Positions 10,618 through 21,687 of a DNA stretch of 64,000 bases are shown one piece after another. Every line of letters begins with the position of its first letter. The first letter of the stretch is position 1. This stretch comes from Strigamia acuminata (Eukaryota > Arthropoda > Chilopoda > Geophilomorpha > Linotaeniidae), in the NCBI GenBank assembly GCA_949358305.1, contig OX442315.1, positions 21,168,427 through 21,232,426 of the forward strand, in the 5' to 3' direction. Both the position numbers and the translations under genes were made by a program. The notes under the pieces were generated by a model. That model did no database searches. It was not told the origin of the DNA and saw only the letters and a program-made list of their open reading frames with translations.

Positions 10618-12526
10618 ATGTGGCCAAAGATCTCCAAAGAACGATTTGAATGCGTCGCGTCGATAATATTGCGTGTTCCAGGTTTGTCAGTAAAAATTTA
10701 ATGACAAACAAAAATCAGTGTCGCTAATTACACGTTTTTCTATTTTTAGGTTTGTTTGTCATAGATTATTGGTGGCAAAACGACAGGTCAAAAGCATTGC
10801 CAGGGACACTGCAATGGCAGGATCTTATTTCTGCTGTACTTACAAACATAGGCGAGTTAAAAAGTTAAAACTGAAATTCGAAACGGAAACTCATTTAAAT
10901 GAATCGATTTATTTTGCAGTTCTCTTCCAAGGCCTGTTGCTAATGCTTCTTCCATTGCATCGTCTTGTAGACCTCTACATGCATTATATTAGTGCGAGTC
11001 TGTTAGCAGCTGCTCATTTGTGCTCTCATCAGTATATTGTGATTGAACAAAATGCGTCATCAATCAGCGAAGATCCCGGATTCCTTCGCCGTCAGATGAC
11101 GGCACTTATCGTCCATATTTTTGTGGCGTCGATCGTAGGCTTTCTCTTAGACGTGCAAAATAACGTGGGACGAATGCTTCTCGCTATGTATTCACTGCCT
11201 GTTGTTATCCGTCTTTCAGGATTCCCAGTATCCACTTTAATGCTGGTTCATAATTTTGCTAGTGCTTTTATGATATTGCAGACGATGTACTATGTCATAA
11301 TATACATTCCGAGTCTATTCGATTACCTGAAATCAGTTTACAGTACGGTGAACAACGAGGCGGAGCTGTACGGATGGTTCGTCATATTCGTGACCGTTTG
11401 GAACCGAGTTTTCGTGCCCGTTCATCTTCTTTGGTTCTGGCTCATCCAACTGGTGGCCCAGATGTACCAATACATCGTCGTCACGCACCATCCGATCTTG
11501 CGAGAAGAATGGTACCTCGTAATACTTACGTGTATAAGCAGCATCTGCAATTCGCCCATAAGTCTAGCCGGGACTTGTGTCGCGTTGGCTTATGTTTCCT
11601 ACATGATTCTGTCGCTGAGCAAACTGTACCTGCAAGGATGCAACGCATTCGTTAACGACAACGTAATGCACAGTGGGTGGACTGAGGGACTCACGATGGC
11701 CCTTTTGGCCATTCAGACGGGCCTCATCGAACTGAAAATGCCAAGGCGAACGGCTGTGATGAGTATCATTTTATTTATTGTTTTATCTTCGTTGATTCAG
11801 TCGATTTTCGAAATCACGGAGCCCATTATGCTCGCTTTGAGTGCGTCGCACAACAAGAGCATTCAGAAACATGTGCGCACCTTGTTACTTTGTATCTTCC
11901 TCTTTGTATTTCCACTTTATATGACTTACATGTTATGTTTGGTGTTCCAAATCGACTTTTGGATGCTCGTTGTCATGTCAAGCTGCGTGATGACGTCGGT
12001 TCAGGTGCTGGGTCTGTTTATCATATACGTTCTGTTCATCTATGACGCGTGGAGAACGGAAGCGTGGGATAGTTTGGACGATATTGTGTATTACGCGAGG
12101 TCAATCACTAGGGTTCTCGAGTTTGTTGTGGCCGTGTTTGTGGTGGGTGCCGGCTTACGCGAGTCGGTTGTGGGAGAATGGAGCTGGATAAACTCGTCGA
12201 TTTTGCTCATTCATTGCTATTTCAACGTGTGGCAGAGGCTGCAATCTGGTTGGAAGAGTTTCCTGTTACGACGTGAAGCGGTTCGCAAAATCGAGTCGTT
12301 GCCCGATGCGACGCAAGAGCAACTGGACGCGTACAACGACATTTGTGTCATTTGTTATACGGATATGAAATCAGCCCGGATCACGGCCTGTCGTCATTTC
12401 TTCCACGCTAATTGTCTCCGCAAGTGGTTATACGTTCAGGATAATTGTCCTATGTGCCATGGATCGATTTCGGTGAAAAATGTTGAGGTCACGAATTCGT
12501 CTGCTGAAAACGAACGTGTAGAGTGA
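10618..12526 (+). CDS. RNF145: RNF145-like multi-pass RING E3 ubiquitin ligase
   Basis: Exons 10618-10681, 10750-10863 and 10920-12526 encode about 594 residues. The N terminus (IILRVP...LFVIDYWW), the long run of hydrophobic membrane segments and the C-terminal RING-H2 finger (CVIC, ACRH, FFHANC, NCPMC) align along the full length with animal RNF145. RNF145 is an ER-membrane ligase of the TRC8 group; in vertebrates it acts in sterol-dependent degradation of HMG-CoA reductase. The two short first introns were placed to keep the RNF145 reading frame; the donor at 10864 (gttaaa) is weak, so that junction is uncertain. The vertebrate YLYF motif region reads LYMHYI here. A poly(A) signal lies at about 12754. 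It converges on BUB3. Confidence 0.92.
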
Positions 12527-12866
12527 CTCGGCTCAAGGCTAGTGTTTTATTTCCAGTTAAAAACGAACGTTTCCAATTTTACGATTGCGATTGTCTTCTC
12601 AAAGTTACAAATTTAGTATTTATATATTTTTATTTTTATTTTCAGTTTTTAATATTTATGATTTAAAGATTCATGGAATATTTTTTAACATAAAATTATA
12701 TTTTATTGATTATCAAACCCACATGTAAATTTATGTATCGATTTAGTTTATAAAATAAAGAAATACCTTGAAATCAGATTTTTGTCTTATTTTTTTTTTT
12801 TTTTTTTAAAAATTTTATGTGATGAAAATTTGGAATAAATGGAGTTTTATAAAATAGCGTACAAAA
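12527..12866. other. Convergent 3' UTRs of RNF145 and BUB3
   Basis: Both genes end here tail to tail. An AATAAA for RNF145 lies at about 12754. The minus strand has an AATAAA (TTTATT on +, about 12702), so a BUB3 transcript ending there would overlap the RNF145 3' UTR. Confidence 0.5.
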
Positions 12867-14105
12867 TTATTTAGGTTTAGTTTCTTGATCGGTTACATGT
12901 CTGATATAAATTGAATCTTCAACTGGATTTTCGATCTCGTCCGTTTCGTACATGTACGAAGAAGCAATTGCTAAAATGGATCCGTCATGACTGAACGATA
13001 AGGATGCGATTGAGGTTGGGTAACGATGAAACTGACAAAGGCGCTTCTTGTTAAAACCATCCCAAATATTGACAAATCCATCCGAACCGCCAGTGGCAAA
13101 TGTATTGTACATATTATGGAAACTTATGGCATTGACCGGATAAATCTGCTCGATCCCATTTTCTTTAATTCTGTGACATTTAAAAGCGTATTTCTTTTTC
13201 TGAACTTCCGGACTCGGATCCAAATACTCCACAGCCACACGACCTGAAAACAAAAAAAATGTAAATCACTTTATTTTATTTCTTTAATTAAGTTTCAATC
13301 TGCATTTTAACCTTCTATAGAACTTAGAACATATCCTTGTTTATTGGGGAAACATCGAATGCACCTTGTCTGGTACTTAAGGCTGGACTCACGACGCTGT
13401 TGAACGTAGCCCATGTTCCTTAGGTCCCAGACTAAAACACGCCGTCCAGCAGTGCCAACTATAACTTTATCACCGCAAATAGCCAAAGTGTAAACCTAAA
13501 AATATATAAACACATTGCTTTAATCAGATTTTTTTTTCTTCTTAAATATTTACTTTATCTGGTTGTGGAAAGGATCCAGCACTACTCGGCGTTCGCGGGT
13601 CCCACAGTTTGATGGTTTGATCCCAACTGCCTGTAATTACCACATTCACACCGGGGCAATATTCTACACACCGTACAGGGGCATCGTGACTGCCTACTAT
13701 AGTTTCTGTAATTATAAAGCGATGTTTATAGTTTTTGTATAGTAATTTGTGATCGTACACTTATTACCTGCGTTTGAATTGAAGTCGTACACCTTAACCA
13801 TGTGATCTAAACTGCCGCTGTATGCGTGAACTGCATCCTATAAAGTATTAATGTGATTTATTAAGATTTTTCAAATTAAATAGTTAATGAAAATCTCTTA
13901 CATAAAAACAACAATCAAGTACGGCAGCTCCGTGGCTGTATTTCATCCGCATGGTGTTGTTGCTGACATCGTATAAACGAACTGTCGTGTCCCAAGAGGA
14001 AACCAAAAGAAATTGAGAAGAATTTGGACCAAATTTGACGGCTGATATTCCATCTGTAGGTGGATTATTTAGCTTGAATTCGTTAGGAGCATCTCCCAGA
14101 GTCAT
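12867..14105 (-). CDS. BUB3: BUB3 mitotic checkpoint WD40 protein
   Basis: Five exons (13902-14105, 13768-13837, 13554-13705, 13312-13495, 12867-13243) encode 328 residues, the same length as human BUB3. It is a seven-blade WD40 propeller that brings BUB1 and BUBR1 to phosphorylated KNL1 at kinetochores. Diagnostic stretches are [20 protein letters not shown] at the start, then [54 protein letters not shown] and [20 protein letters not shown]. The ATG at 14105 is preferred because family homology begins there. DPCD starts about 270 bp away on the other strand. Confidence 0.98.
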
Positions 14106-14375
14106 TTTACAAAACAAATGGCGCCCAAACTCAAGTCACCTCTAAAAGGTGATGCGGAATTGTAACATGGAGAAAAAGAAAAAAAAGTAAAGATCGGATG
14201 TCGTGAATATAAAAGAACTGATTTTCATTTTATGGCTTTATATTTTGTTGAAATTAAACAAAAAATTTGTGACTAGATATAGTTAGTTATTAATCAGCAT
14301 GTATTTTGCATAAACGAACCTCCTTTTAGATTTTACTTGTTGCTTAGCAATACCGGCAATACATTTTGTTTTGAA
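14106..14375. promoter_or_regulatory. Divergent promoter, BUB3 / DPCD
   Basis: Only 270 bp separate the two start codons in head-to-head orientation, so both genes must draw their core promoters from this segment. I see no clear TATA box. Confidence 0.55.
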
Positions 14376-15283
14376 ATGTCGTCCTGGTTGGATCTACTTC
14401 GTATTGCTGAGAAAAGTTGTCTGATTCAAGATGGTAGAAACAAATATTTTTTGAAAGAATTTTGTTTCAATTGTTATGGGTATTTATTTTGTACGCTTTT
14501 CTTTGAATAGGCAAGAGAAAGGTTCACTATAAATTTCCCAGTGGTGATGAAATGGTCGAAGAGTACGATTTGAAAACGAATCTTCTTTTGCGTAATAAAA
14601 TATCACGTGCATTTTTAAACAGAAAAGCTGATTGATTTTTATTCTCAGGACGGAAATGGCGAAGAAAAACAACAATAGGAGGTTATGGTGACTGGGAAAA
14701 CGAAGTGGGTGAACCGGAAGTTAGAAGCAAACCAGACGCTGAGTTCAAAGAGAGTAGTTCCAATGTAAGTTTTTATCAAAATTTTGATGTCAGATGGAAC
14801 TTTATTTAAAAAAAAAATATTTTACAGCCAATTTTTATACGAAAAGATACTCTATCCGCATTTCAATGGCGGGTGCGTAATTTGCCGTACCAACTGTCTG
14901 TTTATTCCGTCACAGTCGACAGCAATAACAAGTCCATCACTATTAGAACGACGAACAAAAAGTATGTTATTCGACTCGACAAATATATACAAACCATTAA
15001 ATCCTTAAAATTGTCGTCTAGGTATTATAAAACATTTACAATTCCCGATATGGAGCGAATGAAACTTCCACTCGAACAGAAACAACTTCAATTTACACAT
15101 GGCAACAACACGCTTATAATTACTGTAAGTAATAAATAAAACTGCTCACTATTAAATTCAATACATTTCTTTCTGTAGTACGAGAAGCCGCAAGCAGTTT
15201 TAGACTTGGAAAGTCACACGCAAAAAGAACTTTCAAAAGTAAAAACCAACAAGGATGGTGAAATGGGCTGCAAACCAAGTTAA
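14376..15283 (+). CDS. DPCD: DPCD cilia-associated protein
   Basis: Six exons (14376-14433, 14511-14591, 14649-14764, 14828-14961, 15022-15124, 15179-15283) encode about 198 residues; human DPCD has about 203. The match runs end to end: LIQDGKRKVHYKFPSGDEM, then EEYDLKTNLLLRKWR, then FIRKDTLSAFQWRVRNLPY, ITIRTTNKKYYKTFTIPDM and a terminal helix ending in ELSKVKT. DPCD has a CS-like fold, interacts with RUVBL1/2 and is linked to axonemal dynein assembly and primary ciliary dyskinesia. Its presence suggests motile axonemes in this animal. A poly(A) signal at about 15371 lies beyond the probable poly(A) signal of the convergent PRDX3. Confidence 0.96.
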
Positions 15284-15415
15284 AGAACTTTATTTTCTAA
15301 GTGGAAACTGTTTTTTTTTTCTATATTATAACATTATTGTATTTGCTGAGATTCTATTACATTTAATTACAATAAAATGCTACTGTGGTTATGTGAGTTG
15401 TGTGTCCAACACAAT

Positions 15416-16453
15416 TTATTTAACATTTTTAAAATATTCCTTGGCTTTAATTGGATCTGGTTTGATTGTAGGAGAATCAGGTTTCCAATTTGCCGGGCAA
15501 ACTAAAAAAATAAAAGGTAAAATTACAAACAAAAATATTTCATTATAATGTTAAAATTTGATGACTAGAGACCTTCTCCATGTTTTTCCACAAACTGGAA
15601 CGCTTGGACAACGCGTATGGCCTCATCAACCGAACGACCAACTGGCAGATCATTAATGCAAATATGTTTCACAATTCCATTGGGATCAATCAAAAACAGG
15701 CCTCTGAGTGCAATCCCTGCTTCTTCGATCAAAACACCATAATTTCTAGCGATATTTTTTGTCAGATCTGCTAAAATTGGGATTTTCATATCTCCCAAAC
15801 CTCCATCCTTTAAAAAGTTAATAGTTTGTTAATTTAATTTACGCATAACCGTCATTCTATTAAATTAAATCTCACTTTTCTCGGCAGATTAATCCAAGCC
15901 AAATGCGAAAAATGAGAATCTACAGACGCTGCTATGACTTGAGTGTTGAGTTGTTCAAATGCCGGAGCAGCATCACTGAATGCAATAATTTCGGTGGGAC
16001 AAACAAAAGTGCTGAAATAAATATGTATGTTATGTTAACTTTATCGTACACTTTAATTAAACGTTATGTAAGCAACTTACAAGTCCAATGGATAAAAAAA
16101 CAAGAGCACATATTTGCCCTTGTAATCCGACAATTTTATTTCCTTGAATTGTTTATTCACCACTGCTTGACATTTAAAATCAGGAGCGGGTTTTTGCACT
16201 CGTGCCATGAGAAGAGAACTCCCTAAAATAAATAAATAAATAAATTGTTGAAGTTTACTTCGTCCAACACATCGCTTATTCCTCACCAACACTTAATGAC
16301 CGAGTGGCATTTACACATAAATTGATGCATGCTTGACGCGATGAGAATCCTATCTAAATTTATACAAAAAATATATCGTTTCTATACGTAATTTATAATT
16401 AAAATCAATTTTGTTGTTACCCTCGACGCACAGAAACGAGCGACGGCCGCCAT
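15416..16453 (-). CDS. PRDX3: Mitochondrial peroxiredoxin PRDX3 (typical 2-Cys)
   Basis: Six exons (16421-16453, 16287-16353, 16081-16222, 15876-16011, 15573-15807, 15416-15501) encode about 232 residues. The first two exons and the start of the third supply a basic, Ser/Ala-rich leader ([11 protein letters not shown]...ATRSLSV) consistent with mitochondrial import. The catalytic part follows: peroxidatic cysteine in FYPLDFTFVCPTE, the GGLG motif in [10 protein letters not shown], resolving cysteine in HGEVCPANW, and a C-terminal YF. GGLG plus YF mark the over-oxidation-sensitive eukaryotic 2-Cys type. The enzyme reduces H2O2 using thioredoxin 2. The start codon sits in a YY1-like context (AACATGGCGGC). 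LSM1 lies head to head about 210 bp away. Confidence 0.96.
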
Positions 16454-16666
16454 GTTGACGACAATGAAAACCACGAGTTCCGGTGCCCAAGCTCAGTTGA
16501 CGGTACTATACAGTCAGGTAACCTTTAAGTTCCCTGTGAATTAATTTAAAAACAAATTTACTCTGGTCATTTAGATACACTTCCGAATTTGTAAATTGAA
16601 TTAAATTCGCGCTTCCATATTTTAGTGACGCTTCACTGCCCGAAAAACGAATTAACTTTTTTCGAC
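16454..16666. promoter_or_regulatory. Divergent promoter, PRDX3 / LSM1
   Basis: The two start codons lie 213 bp apart on opposite strands. No TATA box is obvious. A YY1-like motif overlaps the PRDX3 start codon, which is common in TATA-less housekeeping promoters. Confidence 0.5.
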
Positions 16667-17254
16667 ATGGTGAGCCTGCATGGCACTGCAAGTCTCATTG
16701 AGGAGCTTGACAGTAAGTATTGAATCAATTGAATTATATATGTGAATAAAAACTAAATGGTAATATTTTGCAGAGAAATTGATGGTTTTACTTCGAGATG
16801 GAAGAACTTTAATCGGTTATCTTCGTAGTATTGACCAGTTTGGTAATAAATGGTTGAAATAACGTATTTGTTTTATTAATACGTAATTTTTTTGGAACAG
16901 CTAACTTGGTTTTACATCGTACTATCGAACGAATTCATGTTGGACAAGATTATGGAGATATTCCGAGAGGAATTTTTGTTGTGAGGGGCGAAAATGTCGT
17001 TCTTTTAGGAGAAATTGTTAGTCAAATTGAAATTGTTGTAGTTGTGGTTTTGAATATGTAATTAAGTTATATTTTTTTAATAGGATAATGAAAAAGAACA
17101 ATTATTACCTTTAAAACAAGTCAGCATAGACGAAATTTTGGAAGCACAAAGGATTGAACAAGATACTCGTCAGGAACAGGACAGGATTCGCAATAAAGCA
17201 CTCAAGGAACGAGGACTTAATTTGCAAGCTGATACAACTCAAGAGGATTTTTGA
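16667..17254 (+). CDS. LSM1: LSM1, U6-snRNA-like Sm protein for mRNA decay
   Basis: Four exons (16667-16712, 16774-16842, 16901-17016, 17084-17254) encode 133 residues, exactly the human LSM1 length. The Sm1 motif (LIEELDKKLMVLLRDGRTLI, then GYLRSIDQFANLVL) and Sm2 motif (GIFVVRGENVVLLGEID) are intact. The C-terminal helix EILEAQRIEQDTRQEQDR and the RGLNLQAD tail are specific to LSM1 rather than other LSM proteins. LSM1 defines the cytoplasmic LSM1-7 ring, which with PAT1 binds oligoadenylated mRNA ends and promotes decapping in P bodies. An AATAAA lies at about 17430. Confidence 0.97.
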
Positions 17255-19076
17255 TTGATATTTTCTTTTCATTTTGTGACATTTTATTTTCTAGGAAATT
17301 GCAAAAATCTGCAGTTTGTATGTATTTTTTTTTTTTAAATAATTTTTATTTGATTTTTCATAATTTTCTTGTATAATTTAATATGACCGTGAACCGTATC
17401 CAAATTTACGGATGTAAAATCTGAAAAAAAATAAATTAATCTTTGAATTTGAGGAAACATTAATAATTTTGTCTCCTGCTCGGTTATCATCTTCGTCAGC
17501 TCTGCCATCTGACGTCGGCTTTTGTAACTAGAAAAGATTTTTTTTCTCTATAAATTGATTTAAAGTGCACCTGCATCGCAACAAAATACCCGATAAATGA
17601 AAAACGGTTTCCGTTGTTCATGAAATAATAACCTTCCAGAAATTAAATTGTGTATCATAGAGAAACCTACACGCTTTTTTATATGAACATAATTTTCTGC
17701 ATAAAACTGTACGCATGCGCGGTTTTAATTCCAATCATGACAGTCTGTACGAAAATGCATTTGTGCAGCTTCCAATTGCTTCAGACGAATACACTTGTTG
17801 GGCCTCAAGACGGATATTAAAACTCGACCGATCTCTTAATTAAAATTGCCGTTAGAAAAATAAGATGCCAAATAAAAAAAAATAAAAACCCCACATAAAT
17901 CAGAACTTCTGATTATTATGTTATAATAATACACTTTTTATGATTACTCCATACCAGAAACCGAACACTGATTAAATCATGACAATAGAAAAGGATTGAA
18001 GATTACGCATATAGATCACCATCAACCATCAATCTAATCACACAAGTCTATCAAGCCGAGATGAAATAATAATTAGCCGTTTTTACACCCAAATAAATAT
18101 CTTTATTTAAATTATTCCGAGTATAAAAGACCCATTCAACCTGAAATTCCATATTTTACAAATTAAACCGGAGGAAACGCAACAGACAATTTCGATCAAA
18201 CTTCGTGATAAGTAGGATAAAATCTTAACCCCTGTGGTCAGGGGTCAGGTTACCCGCAAATTCACACTGGCTTGAGCAACACTCTCTTCATTCTCTGCGT
18301 CATTCCCTACCTGATTATTAAAGTATATTAGCACGAATAGCCAAATTCGCCACCCTCCATTTCTATAAAACCGGGTAATTGAAAGCCCTTATTAACAGAG
18401 TCATCAGTGGCCACGAGGACCCTGCACGTGGCTTTCCCCCCCGTCACCCTCTCTGGTAGATGCTTTCATCATCTAATCCCCTAAATCTTGCTCCAGACTC
18501 CTCCATCTCCCTTCTATTTCGTGGTGGGTCCTGTCAAAATTACTTTATTTTATTTTTTTTCAATTGAAGAACAGTAAAAACAAACTCCCAAAATCAAATT
18601 TCCTTTTGAATAAACTGAAAATTTATTCTTTGTACTTGATCAAACTTGACAGCTCACACCAGAGTGAACCAATCGCATTCCCCTTCATCTCCTCTAACGA
18701 GCAATTGGTTCTCTCCCTTCGCGAACCCACCAATAGCCAGCTGGGCCGAAACCGTTACAATCGAAATAAAACCTCCATTTATTTTTTCCAAATCGTTTAC
18801 GAAGTAAAATGATGACAACAACCGAGGCAACATTTTTGCAGCTTGACTCTTCAATGAGTGGTGGTTTTCTCCGTCTTTCGCAGCATCTTATTCAAATTTA
18901 TCCAACGCAAGCATCATCATCAGTGACGCAACCTCATCAATTCGAATAATAATACTATCAATATCTGATGACTGTGGCCAATAGCCGAACACGTTGTATT
19001 ATTTTTTACATAATATTCAAACCCATCCTCGTCATTCTTTTTCTTAACAATCGAATCGGCAAAGAAGACCCATAAA
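17255..19076. other. Intergenic region upstream of glass
   Basis: About 1.8 kb contains no supported exon. It should carry the LSM1 3' UTR and the glass promoter and enhancers. The segment 18230-18480 is less AT-rich than its surroundings and is a candidate regulatory block, but I cannot assign factors. Confidence 0.45.
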
Positions 19077-20523
19077 ATGGAACGCGAAGCTTGCTTCGCT
19101 GGTTTAACTCATCCTCCACCACATCTCACAGCATCTTCCATCCTTGCAGATGATTCCGAGTTGGAGATGGGCAGTTTCCCACTCTCACCTGTCGACTTTG
19201 ATCCATTAAGTAATTTCTTCTTCAATCCCCCAACAGCAGCAACTTATAAGTACGTATAAATCCTGTAATTACAGCATACTAACTAGTTTTTGTTCTATTT
19301 ATGTTTGTTGCACGTTTTTATACTTTTAATATTTACATGCGTTAGAGACTTCCCACTGTACAAGACTGAAAAACCTTCACACGACGTTGCGGATGTTCTC
19401 CTATCACTCAAACACGCTGTGGTACATCCAAACCTTCAAATCCCAATTCCACCACTCTCACCAATGAGTACTTATTCACCATACCAAACACAGGGGTCCT
19501 CTTCGGCACAAAACGGCTCCATTTCGTATTCGGTTCATCCTCAGCCTCAAATGATCCCATCGGTTCAATACAACCAGTACCCGAATTGTTTGGATTCTTC
19601 TCCGCAGCCGCATCATCACTCGGCGCAAGGTGGAAACAACAATGCCGGCAACGTCTTTCCAAGTATGAGCGTAAACGTGTCCATGAATATGACTATGGGA
19701 GTACCGGGCATGAGTTACAATCTCGAGCCCTCACCAGCGCAACATCAAGTTTTATGGAATCATGCGAATGCTTCGTCCGCACTCCCACCGCCGGCCGTCA
19801 ATCCGTCTTATTCTCAAAGCGGGCCGCTACCGCCGATTCACATGTCGTATTTGGCTCCAAGTGCGAATTACTCGTCCGGGGGAAGTTACTCGTTCACCGC
19901 TGAATTCAGACCCGGAGATTCGTTCGATCGAGATCCCCAACCGAGTTTCAAAAGTCAAACTCCGTTTGCCACCCGAAGCAAACGAACTGGTGTGATTAGC
20001 GACGAGAACTTGGGAATTGCGTCTGAAAAGAATAATTTGTGCCGGATTTGCGGAAAGGCTTATGCGAGACCGAGTACTCTGAAAACCCACTTGAGGACCC
20101 ATTCCGGAGAAAAACCCTATCGATGTCATTCGTGCAATAAATCGTTTTCTCAGGTAGGAATTGAATTGAAAAGCTATTTTTGTGTTTAATTTGCCAAATA
20201 AGGAAAGTGTTTTGATTTCGTAGGCGGCCAATTTGACGGCGCATATTCGCACGCATAGCGGGGAAAAACCCTTTCGCTGCCCCATCTGTGATCGACGCTT
20301 CTCGCAAAGTTCCTCCGTCACTACGCATATGCGCACGCACTCTGGTGAAAGACCGTATCGGTGTCGCATGTGTAAAAAGGCGTTTTCGGATTCTTCAACT
20401 CTGACTAAACACGTTCGAATTCACAGCGGAGAGAAGCCTTATCAATGTCGTCTTTGCCTTCTTCGTTTTTCTCAATCAGGGAACCTCAACAGACACTTGC
20501 GTATACACACTAATGCTGGGTAG
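19077..20523 (+). CDS. gl: Glass zinc-finger transcription factor
   Basis: Three exons (19077-19249, 19346-20153, 20224-20523) encode about 426 residues. The C terminus has five C2H2 fingers in the exact Glass order: [68 protein letters not shown] and [17 protein letters not shown]. The N-terminal 300 residues are Ser/Pro/Gln-rich and disordered; [16 protein letters not shown] is a conserved N-terminal block. The second intron splits finger 2 at the SQ/AA junction. In Drosophila, Glass specifies photoreceptor identity and activates rhodopsin genes. This protein is shorter than fly Glass (about 600). AATAAA lies at about 20607. Confidence 0.96.
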
Positions 20524-21124
20524 GAGTGACGTCTAGTGGACGATTTTGAAAGTATATTGTGTTCGTAATTGTGCAAACTCGGTTCGTTTTGTTTGTTTTA
20601 GTACAAAATAAATATTGCATCATCAATCTTGTCCGAAGTTGCTTAAATGTTGTTCCATATGTGTACAAAAAAAAGTATATCAATCATCAATAAAAATAAA
20701 ACGTAAAGTGTAAAAATGAAACTGAAAGTAATTTTGTCACAAAAAGATAAACGATAATAATTTATTTTAACATAATTATTCAGAGTTGAAAACTAATATT
20801 TGAACAGGAGAACAAATGTTGCACTGGTACCGGCAACGCGATATGATCAATCAAAATTTGATGCCCACATAGATAAAAGACGGGGAAGACCGGATTCATT
20901 TTGCAATGGTAACCCGGGGAATTCCGTTATTCCTGCACTCTCAAATGTAAATATGAGTGGAAAAAAACAAGTTTTGTTTTTTTATTAAAGTAAAAAAATA
21001 TGAATCATTTCTGGATTCTTCGGTTCCCCCCCCCCCACTCCTTTATTTATTATTCAAACCAAATTAGGTGGTCCGAAATTATCAACCAAGTTGACAACAA
21101 AAACAACTATTGTGCGTTGTAGCA

Positions 21125-21142
21125 TGACGTCAAAATGACGTC
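21125..21142. promoter_or_regulatory. Paired CRE/ATF-type sites
   Basis: TGACGTCA at 21125-21132 is followed four bases later by TGACGTC at 21136-21142, about 550 bp upstream of the NEMO-like start codon. This is a sequence match to the CREB/ATF consensus only. Confidence 0.4.
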
Positions 21143-21546
21143 GAGTTCAAACCAAAACTAGTTTGAACTGGAGTGAATAATAAAGAAAACTCGTAACGCG
21201 TAAAACCTAGTTTGAAATTCCGAAAATTTTCCGTTGTCTGAATTTTCTTTCATTTTAAAAATTCCATGACGGAAACATAATAAAAGATTGCAGGCAGAAT
21301 GTCCGTTGCTTCCTTATATTTTGCTGATAAAATATACGGAAGTTTTTTTCCAACCTCTTAAGTAAATACTTATTATATATTCTATTTTTAATTTAGAATA
21401 ACAGAAGTTCCTCCTTAAAATGGGCTAATCTTGAAAAAACAATCATAAACAACCAATTATTTCATTTGGTTTTGAGATAAACTTGCTTCAACGAGCCCAG
21501 TCGCCCCGTTCTACTGAAAGCAGTTTTCCCCGTCGTGATGCACAAC

Positions 21547-21582
21547 GCGCATGCGCACATTGGCCAATCACGGGGGTTTCCC
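21547..21582. promoter_or_regulatory. NRF1, CCAAT and kappaB-like sites in NEMO-like promoter
   Basis: Within 36 bp lie GCGCATGCGC (21547-21556, the NRF1 palindrome), a CCAAT box (21564-21568) and GGGGGTTTCC (21572-21581), which fits the kappaB consensus GGGRNNYYCC. The start codon of the NEMO-like gene is at 21688. Binding is inferred from consensus only. Confidence 0.45.
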
Positions 21583-21687
21583 GTTCTCGGCGCAGCAAAT
21601 TAAATGAAACGATAACAAACCATTCGGTTCATTTGAATTCGGATTGAAAGCGAAGTACAGTCGAGTTTTTAGTTATTGTTGGATTTC

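Larger units (their letters stand above)
20524..21687. other. Intergenic region glass to NEMO-like gene
   Basis: It holds the glass 3' UTR and the NEMO-like promoter. A short open frame at 20800-20988 has no recognisable features. A 10-base C run lies near 21027. Two close CRE-type sites lie at 21125-21142, and a compact GC-rich promoter block at 21540-21590. Confidence 0.55.

Noticed and set aside
19827-20369. Long open frame antisense to glass zinc fingers
   Set aside because: Mirror of the repetitive C2H2 coding sequence, a common artefact of zinc-finger genes; the sense strand is clearly coding.
20800-20988. Open frame downstream of glass
   Set aside because: 62 codons, no ATG in good context, no domain; it lies after the glass poly(A) signal and shows no exon signals in frame.
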